Shown: positions 16,657-24,532, numbered from the stretch's first letter. The stretch is 40,281 nucleotides of DNA from Rhodospirillales bacterium (GCA_016185145.1 JACPOB010000033.1:1-40281); one strand, 5' to 3'. The notes: generated by a model from the letters alone, not told the origin. Numbers and translations are program-made.

Positions 16657-17594
16657 GATTTGCTCTCCTGCTCGGCGGATTGCTCGACCCGGAGTAGCGC
16701 GCTGTGGAGGAGTTCGGGCGTCGCGGTGAGGTACCAGTAGGTGTCCGTGATATGGGCATGTCCGAGATAGGTCGAGAGCTCGGGCAGGTGTCGCTCGACA
16801 TCGACGCCGTCGTGATACCACCGCAGAAGCGTGACGATGGCCAGCCGATGGCGAAGGTCATGTAGGCGAGGCCCGTGGGAATCATCGGCCCCGCGCAAAC
16901 CAATCTCGCGAGACAGCTTGACGAACGTCCATCGAACGGCCCATTCGGTCAGGCGCGTACCGCGCTCGGAAAGGAAGAAGCTCGGGCTGACCGGATTCGG
17001 GCACAAATGGCTGCGGCAGGCCGCATAGGCTTGCAGGGCGTGTTGCGTTGACGGGTGGAGCGGCACATAGCGCGACTTGCCGAACTTCGTGTCGCGAACC
17101 GTCAACACGCCGTTCACCAGATCGGCGTCACCGCGATCGAGGCGCAGCGGTTCGTTGCAACGCATGCCGGTCGCCGCGTATAGGCCGAAGAGCGCGGCAT
17201 AGGTCTGCGGCCGCAGACCGATCGTCGAAGGCAATCGCTTCGCCGCGTCGATCAGTCGGATGATCTCTTCGTCGCGATAGATGTATGGGGACGACGGCCG
17301 ACGATACCGGTGGGGGAGAAGGTCGGTCGGCGGTACGATGGTTCTCGGGTCGATGGCGCTGCAATAGCGCGCGAAACGGCGAACCATTGCCAAACGGTTG
17401 GCCCACTGGGCGGGTTGTGCCTTTGCCGGCTGCATTGCCCAGGCCAGGGCGATCTCGGTGGTGATGCAAGTGGCGCCGGAAGATTCGGCAAAAGCAACAA
17501 ACCGCTGCAGCAGCCGTCCGGCGAGACGTAGCTTGTGGCCGAGGGCGCGACGAGCGGCCAGGTACTCGTCGAGCGCGGCTTGTAACGGGCTCAT
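16653..17594 (-). CDS. ritB: RIT tyrosine recombinase B (inner element)
   Basis: 313 residues, start ATG at 17594 overlapping the ritA stop by ATGA. It has a core-binding domain (LDEYLAARRALGHKLRLAGR), Arg in YAATGMRCNEPLRLD, Lys in TKFGKSRYVPLHP, HDLRHRLAIVTLLRWY, and the C-terminal LSTYLGHAHITDTYWYL with His and the nucleophile Tyr. It appears intact. It is the same family as the interrupted outer ritB, whose C-terminal part carries the matching LSTYLGHAHVTDTYWYL. Confidence 0.9.
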   Translation of the reverse strand: MSPLQAALDEYLAARRALGHKLRLAGRLLQRFVAFAESSGATCITTEIALAWAMQPAKAQPAQWANRLAMVRRFARYCSAIDPRTIVPPTDLLPHRYRRPSSPYIYRDEEIIRLIDAAKRLPSTIGLRPQTYAALFGLYAATGMRCNEPLRLDRGDADLVNGVLTVRDTKFGKSRYVPLHPSTQHALQAYAACRSHLCPNPVSPSFFLSERGTRLTEWAVRWTFVKLSREIGLRGADDSHGPRLHDLRHRLAIVTLLRWYHDGVDVERHLPELSTYLGHAHITDTYWYLTATPELLHSALLRVEQSAEQESKS

Positions 17595-18823
17595 GACGCG
17601 GCTCCTGGCCATGGCAGCCCTATGGCGCGTAACGCCTTGATGTCTACTTTGGCATAGATCTGCGTCGTGTTCGGCTGGCTGTGACGCAAGAGCTGGCCTA
17701 TCTCGACGAGCGAGGCGCCGCGATGCAGCAGGTCGGTGGCGAGCGAATGGCGCAGCAGGTGCGCGCCCTTGAACTCCGGAGTCAGACTGGCGCGCTTGAG
17801 CGCGCGACGAACGATGCAGCAAATGGCCGACGGGCTGATGAAGCCTCGCCTGGGCGCGCGTGTCCGAACGAAGACGCGACGTGTCGAGCAAGCCGGCCGA
17901 TCTTGACGCAGATAGTCGACCAAGGCTGACCCGACATCCGCCGGCAGCGGCAGCCGTGCCAGCCGTTGACCTTTGCCGTGCACGACAATCTCGCCGCATT
18001 CCCAGTCGAGATCGTCCAGGGTGATGGCCGCGACCTCGCCGCCGCGCAGGCCGAGCCGCGCGAGCAGCATCAAGACGGCGTAGTCGCGCCGACCCGCCGG
18101 CGTCCCGCGATCACAAGACGCCAGCAACAGTTCGACCTGTTTGGCGGGCAGCGCCTTTGGCAGGTGCGCCAAGCGCCAGCCGGCTACACCAGGCACCGCC
18201 GCGGCGAGATCGGTTGCCAGTAATCCGCGTTGCTGCAGGAAGCGCAGAAAAGAACGCAGCGCCGTGACCACCAACTTCGCACGGCCACGCGATCCAGCCT
18301 GGGCTCGCCGTACGATAAACCGATGAATATCGACGGTCCGCAAATCATCGAAATGCAGTCCCTTGCCGCCAAACTGCTCATCCAGGAAACCTCGAACGAT
18401 CGGCAGATAGTTGGCCAATGTTGCCGGCGAGAGGCCGCGCTCAGAACGCAGGAATCCTCCGAACGCGCTGACCAACTCGCCCTCGGCGGTCGGGTCGACC
18501 ATCCGCGCCGGCATTGGAATGCAACCGATGTCGCGCAGATATGCGATCAGCTGCCGAATGGTCCAGGCGTCGACACGCCTGACGCGGCAACGACGTTCCG
18601 CCAGGAATTGACCGGCATGGTCCCCTCCGAGGACATCCAGAGGAACATCGTGTTCCTCCACCCAAAGGGTGAAATCCGCCAGAAGGTCATCCTTCTGACG
18701 CATCGTCGCTGGGGCATAACCCTGGTCACCGAGCAATGCCGCGAACCCGTCAAGGTGGGCGGCCAATCGACCGACGCGGAAGGGTGTGGCCGGCGTCGTA
18801 GCAGCGTTGTTTAGATCAGTCAT
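17591..18823 (-). CDS. ritA: RIT tyrosine recombinase A (inner element)
   Basis: 410 residues, start ATG at 18823 preceded by ribosome site gaggag. Catalytic set: Arg in ARLGLRGGEVAAITLDD, Lys in HGKGQRLARLPLP, His and Arg in AHLLRHSLATDLLHRG, His in LLRHSQPNTT, Tyr in QIYAKVD. The protein appears complete and retains the His that the outer ritA has lost. It is the first gene of the inner trio and lies 131 bp inside the terminal repeat. Confidence 0.9.
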   Translation of the reverse strand: MTDLNNAATTPATPFRVGRLAAHLDGFAALLGDQGYAPATMRQKDDLLADFTLWVEEHDVPLDVLGGDHAGQFLAERRCRVRRVDAWTIRQLIAYLRDIGCIPMPARMVDPTAEGELVSAFGGFLRSERGLSPATLANYLPIVRGFLDEQFGGKGLHFDDLRTVDIHRFIVRRAQAGSRGRAKLVVTALRSFLRFLQQRGLLATDLAAAVPGVAGWRLAHLPKALPAKQVELLLASCDRGTPAGRRDYAVLMLLARLGLRGGEVAAITLDDLDWECGEIVVHGKGQRLARLPLPADVGSALVDYLRQDRPACSTRRVFVRTRAPRRGFISPSAICCIVRRALKRASLTPEFKGAHLLRHSLATDLLHRGASLVEIGQLLRHSQPNTTQIYAKVDIKALRAIGLPWPGAAS

Positions 18824-18875
18824 CGTCCGACTCCTCACAGCGTGGGAGAGTCCACGCTCTAGAGAAGACATCCGA

Positions 18876-18886
18876 ATAATGCCGAG
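18876..18886 (+). other. Outward-facing subterminal half-site, ritA end of inner RIT
   Basis: ATAATGCCGAG differs from the terminal half-site ATAATTCCGAG by one base and has the opposite orientation. It lies exactly 68 nt inside the last terminal half-site, as in the outer element. Confidence 0.5.
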
Positions 18887-18954
18887 CCATCAACGCCCAG
18901 CGTCGATCGAAACCTTTGCAATCCTATGCGAATTACGCCGGGAAACCGGTAGCA

Positions 18955-18986
18955 CTCGGAATAATCCGGCACTCGGAATTATGCCG
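18955..18986 (-). repeat. Right terminal inverted repeat of the inner RIT element (32 bp)
   Basis: Perfect reverse complement of 15561-15592. Confidence 0.95.
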
Positions 18987-18987
18987 G

Positions 18988-19007
18988 TAATTCCGAGTTC
19001 GGAATTA
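18988..19007. other. Palindromic core-like site at the ritA end of the inner RIT element
   Basis: TAATTCCGA, 2 bases, TCGGAATTA: a perfect 20-bp palindrome that can also be read as 7-bp arms around a 6-bp centre. It stands just outside the terminal repeat on the ritA side only, as in the outer element. The distance from its half-site to the first terminal half-site is 26 bp in both elements. Confidence 0.6.
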
Positions 19008-19008
19008 G

Positions 19009-19206
19009 CGCCACAGCTTCGCGGTTCGTTCGCTTGAAGGGTGTCCGCATGATAGTGCCGCGGTATCTCGCCACATTCTCGCGCTCAGCACCTATCTCGG
19101 GCACGCCCACGTCACCGATACCTACTGGTACCTTCAGGCGACGCCGACTCTGATGACCCAGATCGCCGAAGCCAGTGAGGCTCTTCAGCGGGGAGAGATC
19201 GCATGA
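19009..19206 (+). pseudogene. ritB: RIT tyrosine recombinase B, 3' part (outer element)
   Basis: 66 codons from RHSFAVRSLEGCPHDSAAV to the stop at 19204-19206, including LSTYLGHAHVTDTYWYL with the His and the nucleophile Tyr. This continues in frame from the 5' part that ends at DLR (15562). The stop overlaps the start of ritC (ATGA at 19203). Confidence 0.9.
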
Positions 19207-20208
19207 CCGCCCTCGCTCCTCATCTCGCGACCTTCCTGCGTGAACATCTGCCGCGCGACCAGCGCGCCAGTCCTCACACGTGCGACGCCTATGCCTATAG
19301 CCTATAGCTTCCAGCTTCTCGTCGCGTTTGCCGGGCGGCGGTTGCGGACGAGACCGTCGCGCCTCGAGATTGAGCAGATCGACGTTCCGCTCATCTTGGC
19401 CTTCCTCGAGCATATCGAGCGCGACCGAGGCAACAAGGCTCGGTCGCGCAACGCCCGGCTCGCAGCGGTGCGGTCGTTCTTCCGCTTCCTGGAGTATCGT
19501 GTGCCGGCGTGCCTCGATCAGGCGCTACGGGTGCATGCGATCCCCATGAAGAAGACCGACGAAGCGCTGGTCGCCTCGCTCACGCGCCTGGAGGTGCAAG
19601 CGCTGCTCGATGCGCCCGACCCGCGCAGCATGTCCGGCGTGCGGGATCGCGCCATGCTGCATCTCGCGTTCGCCGCGGGTCTGCGCGTCTCCGAACTGGT
19701 TGGGCTACGGGTCGACCAGTTCGACGCCCGCCCGCCTGCCAGCATTCACATCATGGGCAAGGGGCGGCGCGAACGTGTGCTGCCATTGTGGAAGGAGACA
19801 ACGGTCACCCTCAGGGCCTGGCTCGCGGTTCGCCCGTGCGGTCAGGATACCGCGCTGTTCCTCAACAGTGCCGGTCGCACGATGACCCGGTCGGGGTTCG
19901 AGTACATCCTCGCCAAGCATGTCGTCACCGCGACCCGCGCGCAGCCCTCGATCGCCAGCAAGCGGGTGACCCCACACGTCCTTCGCCACAGTTGCGCGAT
20001 GCACACTCTCCAGGCAACGCGCGACGTCCGCAAGGTTGCCCTGTGGCTCGGCCATGCCAGCCTCCAGAGCACTGAAGCCTATCTACGGGCAGACCCGGCG
20101 GAAAAGCTCGAAGCGCTCGGCGCAATGAATGCGCCACTCCTGAAGCCTGGCCGCTTCCGGCCGCCGGACAAGCTCATGACCATGCTGCGGGACAGCCGGA
20201 ACTCCTAA
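19203..20208 (+). pseudogene. ritC: RIT tyrosine recombinase C (outer element), 7-bp duplication
   Basis: ATG at 19203 overlaps the ritB stop. The frame gives LATFLREHLPRDQRASPHT and then stops at a TAG created by a tandem repeat cctatag (19294-19300 and 19301-19307). Removing one copy restores CDAYAYSFQLLVAFAGRRLR and the rest. The downstream frame is complete: Arg in AAGLRVSELVGLRVD, Lys in GKGRRERVLPL, HVLRHSCAMHTL, LWLGHASLQST and Tyr in EAYLRAD, stop at 20206-20208. Restored length is about 332 residues. A replication-slippage event is the simplest cause. Confidence 0.9.
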
Positions 20209-20210
20209 TG

Positions 20211-20221
20211 TTATGCGGAGT
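20211..20221 (+). other. Outward-facing subterminal half-site, ritC end of outer RIT
   Basis: ttatgcggagt repeats the outer-element half-site, 46 nt inside the right terminal repeat half-site, just after the ritC stop. Confidence 0.55.
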
Positions 20222-20258
20222 GACGCTCGATCGAAACCGCGGCGGTGCGTCATTCGCC

Positions 20259-20294
20259 GCCGCGGACTCAGCATAATGCTGTGCTCCGCATAAC
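20259..20294 (-). repeat. Right terminal inverted repeat of the outer RIT element (36 bp)
   Basis: Perfect reverse complement of 13453-13488. Confidence 0.95.
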
Positions 20295-20355
20295 GGCGCA
20301 TGTCCGTCGCGCCGCTCGCCAGCCACACCCGCGTCTCCGAGGGCAGCCCGATCAT
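20295..20355 (-). pseudogene. tnpB: IS66 tnpB, N-terminal fragment before the RIT insertion
   Basis: The ATG at 20355 overlaps the tnpA stop (ATGA). It codes MIGLPSETRVWLASGATDMRR, the standard TnpB N-terminus, and is cut by the right end of the outer RIT element. The continuation is at 13423-13334. Confidence 0.85.
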
Positions 20356-20705
20356 CGCTGCAGCGCCCGCAGCACGCGGCCCAGCGCCGCCTCGTCGACC
20401 GCCGCATCGACCCGAACCCGCACCGCACCGCCAAGCTCGATCTCGATCGAGCCAGATGCCGCCGCCCGGTTGCCCGGCGCCGTCACCGTCACCGGCAACA
20501 GCTTCAATTCACCGCCGACCTCAGAGGCTGCTCGCTTCGCTTGCCGGCGCCAATGGGAAAGCAGGTTCGGATGCACATCGTGGCGCCGCGCCACATCCGT
20601 CACCACCGCGCCAGGCGCGTAACTCGCCGCCACGATCCGAGCCTTCTCCGACGGTGACCACCGCCGACGCCGCTCAGGACCAGATAGAACCGTTACTGCC
20701 GTCAT
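20352..20705 (-). CDS. tnpA: IS66 family accessory protein TnpA
   Basis: 117 residues. WSPSEKARIVAASYAPGAVV, then VARRHDVHPNLLSHWRRQAK, is the helix-turn-helix of IS66 TnpA (transposase IS3/IS911-like fold). The C-terminal part (GSIEIELGGAVRVRVDAAVD) is also usual. It is the first gene of the IS66 operon, coupled to tnpB by ATGA. The protein seems intact, but its element has lost tnpB integrity and tnpC. Confidence 0.9.
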   Translation of the reverse strand: MTAVTVLSGPERRRRWSPSEKARIVAASYAPGAVVTDVARRHDVHPNLLSHWRRQAKRAASEVGGELKLLPVTVTAPGNRAAASGSIEIELGGAVRVRVDAAVDEAALGRVLRALQR

Positions 20706-20799
20706 GTGTGCCCGCTAACTCGCCAATTAACGGGCTCGTATCTCTCACGCGCGGACATCAGCTAAAAGGCGGCCTACACCGGACGCGTACGACCAAGGC

Positions 20800-20968
20800 A
20801 GCCTACCTACCGAATGATCGCGGGCCAACCGCAACGACTTGGATCGCGGCCTCGGCGTCGCCCGCAGCCTACCTACCGAATGATCGCGGGCCAACCGCAA
20901 CACCGGACGACGGCACACCATCGGCATTGTAGAGCCTACCTACCGAATGATCGCGAGCCAACCGCAAC
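20800..20968 (-). CRISPR. Short CRISPR array remnant: three 36-nt repeats, two spacers
   Basis: Repeats at 20800-20835, 20866-20901 and 20933-20968 are 36 nt each. The first two are identical and the third differs at one position (gcgagcc for gcgggcc). The spacers are 20836-20865 (30 nt) and 20902-20932 (31 nt), with unrelated sequences. On the reverse strand the repeat begins GTTGCGGTTGG. Repeats of 36 nt with 30-nt spacers are typical of type II systems, and the start of the reverse strand recalls II-C repeats of alphaproteobacteria. Strand is inferred from that. No cas gene or anti-repeat was seen. The IS66 copy next door may have removed part of the array. Confidence 0.7.
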
Positions 20969-21155
20969 CAGAATGATGGGCGCGCCTTCCAGATTAACCT
21001 GAGTCGCGTTTTTCATCCAATCGTAAATAGGATCCGTTCGTCGTTTGGCCCCGTCCCGCCCGGCGTTGCAACAGCCTCAGGGGGCGAAACCCGTGATTTA
21101 GGTCTCGATGCACCGGCGCCGGCTTTGACGGCCGGCCTCTCTCAGCTACTGCCGA
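20969..21155. other. Intergenic stretch after the CRISPR remnant
   Basis: No gene, further repeat copy or clear leader was found between the last repeat and the monooxygenase stop codon at 21156. Confidence 0.4.
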
Positions 21156-22799
21156 TTAGGCCACGACAGCGTCGTGATGGGACAGAGTGAATCCCTCGTA
21201 GCCTTTGGTGGCGACCTCGTCGCAACGGCGCTTGTAGCGGTCGAAGCCGCCGACATAGGGCATGAACACGCGCGGCTTGCCGGGAATGTTGGCGCCCATG
21301 TACCAGGAATTGGCCAGCGGATAGAGCGTGCTGTCGGCCACTGCGTTGACGTGGCTCACCCACTCGGACTCGGCCTGCGGCGACGGCTCGATGCAGTCGA
21401 GGCCGTGGCTGCGCATATGGTCGAGGCAGCCGGCGATCCAGTCGACGTGCTGCTCGATCGAGGCGATCATCTGGGTCTTCACACCGGGGCTGCCGGGGCC
21501 GGTGACAACGAACATGTTGGGGAAGCCCGCGACCATCAGGCCGAGATAGGTGAGCGGCCCGCCCTCCCAATGGTCGGCCAGCACCGCGCCGTCGGTCGTG
21601 CGGATGTCGATCTCGCGCAGCGCGCCGGTCATGGCATCGAACCCGGTGGCGAAGACGATGGCGTCGAGCTCGAATTCCTGTTTGCCCGTGCGTAGGCCCG
21701 TCGGGGTGATCTCCGCGATGGGATCATTGCGCACGTCCACCAGAGTGACGTTGTCGCGATTGTAGGTCTCGTAGTAATTCGTATCGAGGCAGAGACGCTT
21801 GGTGCCGATCGGATGATCCTTGGGCGCCAGCAGTTCCGCGACCTTCTTATCCTTCACGATGCCACGGATCTTGTTGCGCGCGAACTCCGAGGCGGTGTCG
21901 TTGGCCTCCTTGTTCACCAGCAGGTCCGTGTAGGTATAGAGGTAGCTGATGCTGCCGCCTTCCTGCCATTTGGATTCGTAGGCGGCGTTGCGTTCCTTGG
22001 CCGACACCTCAAGCGCCGACTTGGTCGGTCTCGGATAACCGCCTATGGCAAACGGCGTGTCGTAGGCGGCCCGCCGGCGCGCGGGATACTCGGCTTTGTG
22101 GTTGCGCTCGCGCTCCGGCTCCATCGGGCCGTTGCGGGCCGGCAGGCTGAAATTGGCGGTGCGCTGGAAGACATGCAGGTGCTTGGCTTGGCGCGCAATG
22201 ATCGGGATCATCTGCACGCCCGACGAGCCGGTGCCGACCACGCCGACGCGCAGGCCGGTGAAATCCACGCCCTCATGCGGCCACAGGCCGGAGTGGTACC
22301 ACTTGCCTTTGAAGTCGCGGATGCCCTTGAAGTCCGGCACTCTCGGCGTCGAGAGGTTGCCCGAGGCCATGACGCAGTAGCGGGCCCGAATCTCCTCGCC
22401 GGCGTCGGTCCTCACGGTCCACTCGCTGGTGTTGGAGTCGAACAGCGCCGAGGTGACACGGGTGTTGAGTTGGACGTCGCGGCGCAGATCGAAGCGGTCG
22501 GCAACGTGGTTGATGTACTGCAGGATCTCCGGCTGGTTGCCGTAGCGCTCCGGCCATTTCCAGTCCTGCTGCAGCTCGTCGGAAAAGCTGTAGGAATATT
22601 CTAGGCTTTCGACGTCGCAGCGCGCGCCCGGGTAGCGGTTCCAGAACCAGGTGCCGCCGACGCCCGATCCCGCCTCGTAGGCGCGCACCTTCAGGCCCAT
22701 GCCGCGCAGGCGATGGATGGCGTAGAGCCCGGCTAGGCCGCCGCCGACGATCACGACATCGAGCTGACGAGGCGCGGGGTTGTGAGAGGAATCAGGCAT
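21156..22799 (-). CDS. Baeyer-Villiger monooxygenase (type I flavoprotein)
   Basis: 547 residues from the ATG at 22799 (ribosome site gggaag just upstream). The frame is open further up to 23153, but that part is antisense to an unrelated remnant. FAD site VVIVGGGLAGLYA at residues 15-27, the BVMO fingerprint FKGKWYHSGLWP at 163-174 and the NADPH site VGVVGTGSSGVQ at 185-196. The conserved GGTWFWNRYPGARCD is at 48-62. The enzyme would insert oxygen next to a ketone to give an ester or lactone. It lies apart from the main catabolic run and is only a distant relative of the second copy at 28030-29676. Confidence 0.92.
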   Translation of the reverse strand: MPDSSHNPAPRQLDVVIVGGGLAGLYAIHRLRGMGLKVRAYEAGSGVGGTWFWNRYPGARCDVESLEYSYSFSDELQQDWKWPERYGNQPEILQYINHVADRFDLRRDVQLNTRVTSALFDSNTSEWTVRTDAGEEIRARYCVMASGNLSTPRVPDFKGIRDFKGKWYHSGLWPHEGVDFTGLRVGVVGTGSSGVQMIPIIARQAKHLHVFQRTANFSLPARNGPMEPERERNHKAEYPARRRAAYDTPFAIGGYPRPTKSALEVSAKERNAAYESKWQEGGSISYLYTYTDLLVNKEANDTASEFARNKIRGIVKDKKVAELLAPKDHPIGTKRLCLDTNYYETYNRDNVTLVDVRNDPIAEITPTGLRTGKQEFELDAIVFATGFDAMTGALREIDIRTTDGAVLADHWEGGPLTYLGLMVAGFPNMFVVTGPGSPGVKTQMIASIEQHVDWIAGCLDHMRSHGLDCIEPSPQAESEWVSHVNAVADSTLYPLANSWYMGANIPGKPRVFMPYVGGFDRYKRRCDEVATKGYEGFTLSHHDAVVA

Positions 22800-22905
22800 G
22801 GCGGCTCTTCCCGGAAGGGTTTTGCTGTGCGAATAGCGTCGCATTCGCTGCGGAAGCCGCGCAACGTCAACCGTGTCGGGAAATTTGGCAAGAGTTAACC
22901 TCGGC

Positions 22906-23174
22906 ACCAGCGCGGGGTAGGCCGCCGCATTCTGGCGCAGGGCTGCGAGCGCGGCCACACGATCCGCGAGCAAACGCGCGACGCGGCCAAGCTTGCGGGC
23001 CAGCCGCCCGGTATCGAGGTGGTCGCCGCAAATCCGACCGATGCGGGCGCGTTGCGTACACTCGTTGCCGGGCAGCAGGCAGTGGTCTTTTCGCTCGGCA
23101 CCGCTCTCGGACGATTCGTCGTACTTGGCCGACATCGAGTTGGGGACGATCATCAGCGCAAAAAATGTGAGTAA
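22906..23174 (+). pseudogene. Fragment of an NmrA-like NAD(P)-binding protein
   Basis: The forward frame with codons at 22950, 22953 and so on reads ERGHTIREQTRDAAKLAGQP, then GIEVVAANPTDAGALRTLV and AGQQAVVFSLGT, and stops at 23172-23174. This is the pattern of NAD(P)H-binding NmrA/SDR_a5 proteins (RGHxVxxxxRDPAKL, GDLTDxxALxxAVxGxDAVV). The Rossmann glycines at the start and the C-terminal half are absent. It overlaps the spurious 5' extension of the monooxygenase on the other strand. Confidence 0.5.
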
Positions 23175-23207
23175 TTGAAAGCTTCACCAGACGCATACTC
23201 GTGCAAT

Positions 23208-24532
23208 AAGGCGCCGCCCAACAATGCTTGAGTCTGGTTTGTCGTTGGAGTGATTGGGCGGATAGAGGATTCCCAGGCGGTTGGACGGCGCGTAGCCTCG
23301 GCGGATGATAGATGGATCATCGATAGGCAAGCGGTTTGCGGCGGTTCGGGATAGCTTGGACGAGCGCGGGCGGCGTCTTTTTGCAGCGGCGGAAGCGCGC
23401 ACAGCCGGGCATGGCGGGATCGTCGCCTCGGCGCGGGCGACGGGGGTAGCGCGCAGCACGATTGGCCGCGGCCTCAAGGACCTCGATGCACCCGACAGCT
23501 TGTCCGGCTCGATCCGCCGTGTCGGCGGCGGGCGGCATGCGCTGACGAGGAGCGACCCGACCCTGCTCGAAGATCTGCGCCGGTTGCTGGAACCCACGAC
23601 CATGGGCGATCCGATGCGCCCGCTGCTGTGGGTTTCCAAAAGCCACGCCAAGCTGGCAGCGGCGCTGTGCGCGGCGGGACACCAGATCAGCAAGAGCAGC
23701 ATTCCCGAGCTGCTGGCCGTGTTGAAATACTGCCGGCAGGTCAACCGCAAGACCCTGGAAGGCAGCCGCAATCCCGACCGTGACGCGCAGTTCGAGCACA
23801 TCAACGCCGCGGTGATTGCCGCCCAGGCGGCCGGTCAGCCGGTGATCTCGATCGATACCAAGAAAAAGGAGCTGATCGGGCCCTACAAGAATGCCGGAAG
23901 CGATTATCGGCCTGAGGGCTGTCCCGACACGGTGAAGGTGCATGACTTCGTCGATGCCGAGCTTGGCAAGGTGGTGCCTTACGGCGTCTACGACATTGCC
24001 GCCAATGCCGGCTACGTCAGTGTCGGGATCGACAACGACACCGCCCAGTTCTCGGTCAACGCGCTTCGCCGCTGGCTCGAAATCATGGGTCGCGAGCGCT
24101 ATCCCAAGGCCACTCAATTGATGATCACCGCGGATGGCGGCGGTTCCAACGGATCGCGTGTGCGGCTGTTCAAGATCGAACTGCAGAGGCTGGCCGACGA
24201 AACCGGCATGACGCTGAAGGTCTGTCACTTCCCGCCGGGAACATCCAAATGGAACAAGATCGAGCACAGGCTTTTCTGCCATATCAGCCAGACTTGGCGC
24301 GGAAAGCCTTTGACCAGCCGCTTGGCCGTCGTCGAACTGATTGCCGCAACCACGACCACCGGCGAACTGAAAGTCCGTTGTGAACTCGATCCGAGGCTAT
24401 ATCCCAAAGGCATCAAGGTCACTGACCGCGAGATGGCCAACCTCAACGTCACTGGCGATACCTTCCATCCAGAATGGAACTACACAATCGCTCCCCAACC
24501 GCCAACGTGACGCGACTATTGTTGGGCGCCTC
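23208..24532 (+). mobile_element. ISAzo13 family insertion sequence
   Basis: The transposase gene is flanked by inverted ends: gcccaacaat at about 23216-23225 on the left, and its reverse complement attgttgggc at about 24520-24529 on the right, with similar but not identical bases outside. The right end cuts an IS30 fragment. Exact ends are approximate. Confidence 0.65.
23305..24510 (+). CDS. ISAzo13 family transposase
   Basis: 401 residues and apparently complete. Typical features of the family (Rhodopirellula-type DDE transposase) are a helical N-terminus (AAVRDSLDERGRRLFAAAEA, then ATGVARSTIGRGLKDL), PVISIDTKKKELIGPYKNAG with the first Asp, LMITADGGGSNGSR with the second Asp, and CHFPPGTSKWNKIEHRLFCH with the Glu. 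The end is YPKGIKVTDREMANLNVT. A C-terminal fragment of a related transposase is at 34431-34650. Confidence 0.92.
   Translation: MIDGSSIGKRFAAVRDSLDERGRRLFAAAEARTAGHGGIVASARATGVARSTIGRGLKDLDAPDSLSGSIRRVGGGRHALTRSDPTLLEDLRRLLEPTTMGDPMRPLLWVSKSHAKLAAALCAAGHQISKSSIPELLAVLKYCRQVNRKTLEGSRNPDRDAQFEHINAAVIAAQAAGQPVISIDTKKKELIGPYKNAGSDYRPEGCPDTVKVHDFVDAELGKVVPYGVYDIAANAGYVSVGIDNDTAQFSVNALRRWLEIMGRERYPKATQLMITADGGGSNGSRVRLFKIELQRLADETGMTLKVCHFPPGTSKWNKIEHRLFCHISQTWRGKPLTSRLAVVELIAATTTTGELKVRCELDPRLYPKGIKVTDREMANLNVTGDTFHPEWNYTIAPQPPT

Larger units (their letters stand above)
15561..19008 (-). mobile_element. Inner RIT element inserted in ritB of the outer RIT element
   Basis: A second trio of tyrosine recombinases on the reverse strand (ritA 18823-17591, ritB 17594-16653, ritC 16656-15660), each start overlapping the previous stop. 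Perfect 32-bp inverted repeats lie at 15561-15592 and 18955-18986. A 9-2-9 palindrome (18988-19007) sits just outside the repeat on the ritA side. Its proteins differ strongly from the outer set, so it is a different lineage and not a duplication. It inserted into the codons for the conserved HxxR box of the outer ritB. Confidence 0.9.
13422..20294 (+). mobile_element. Outer RIT (recombinase-in-trio) element, split by a second RIT element
   Basis: Three tyrosine recombinase genes in one direction with overlapping starts and stops (ritA 13603, ritB 14844, ritC 19203), flanked by perfect 36-bp inverted repeats (13453-13488 and 20259-20294). This matches the known RIT element plan. Just outside the ritA-side repeat lies a perfect 13-6-13 palindrome (13422-13453), which I include as part of the element. 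It sits in IS66 tnpB. Its ritB is interrupted by the inner RIT element (15561-19008) and its ritC has a 7-bp tandem duplication, so it cannot move by its own genes. Confidence 0.9.

Noticed and set aside
20772..20799. A fourth, decayed CRISPR repeat just before the first repeat
   Set aside because: Some bases match (gcctac, accg) but there is no spacer between it and repeat 1, so it does not fit the array.
20814..21002. Small open frame with repeated peptide (RMIAGQPQ)
   Set aside because: The repeated peptide results from the 36-nt CRISPR repeats; spacers differ, so it is not a coding repeat.
22800..23153. N-terminal extension of the first BVMO by 118 residues
   Set aside because: Composition is unlike BVMOs; the DNA carries an NmrA-like fragment on the other strand, and the ATG at 22799 has a ribosome site directly before the FAD motif.
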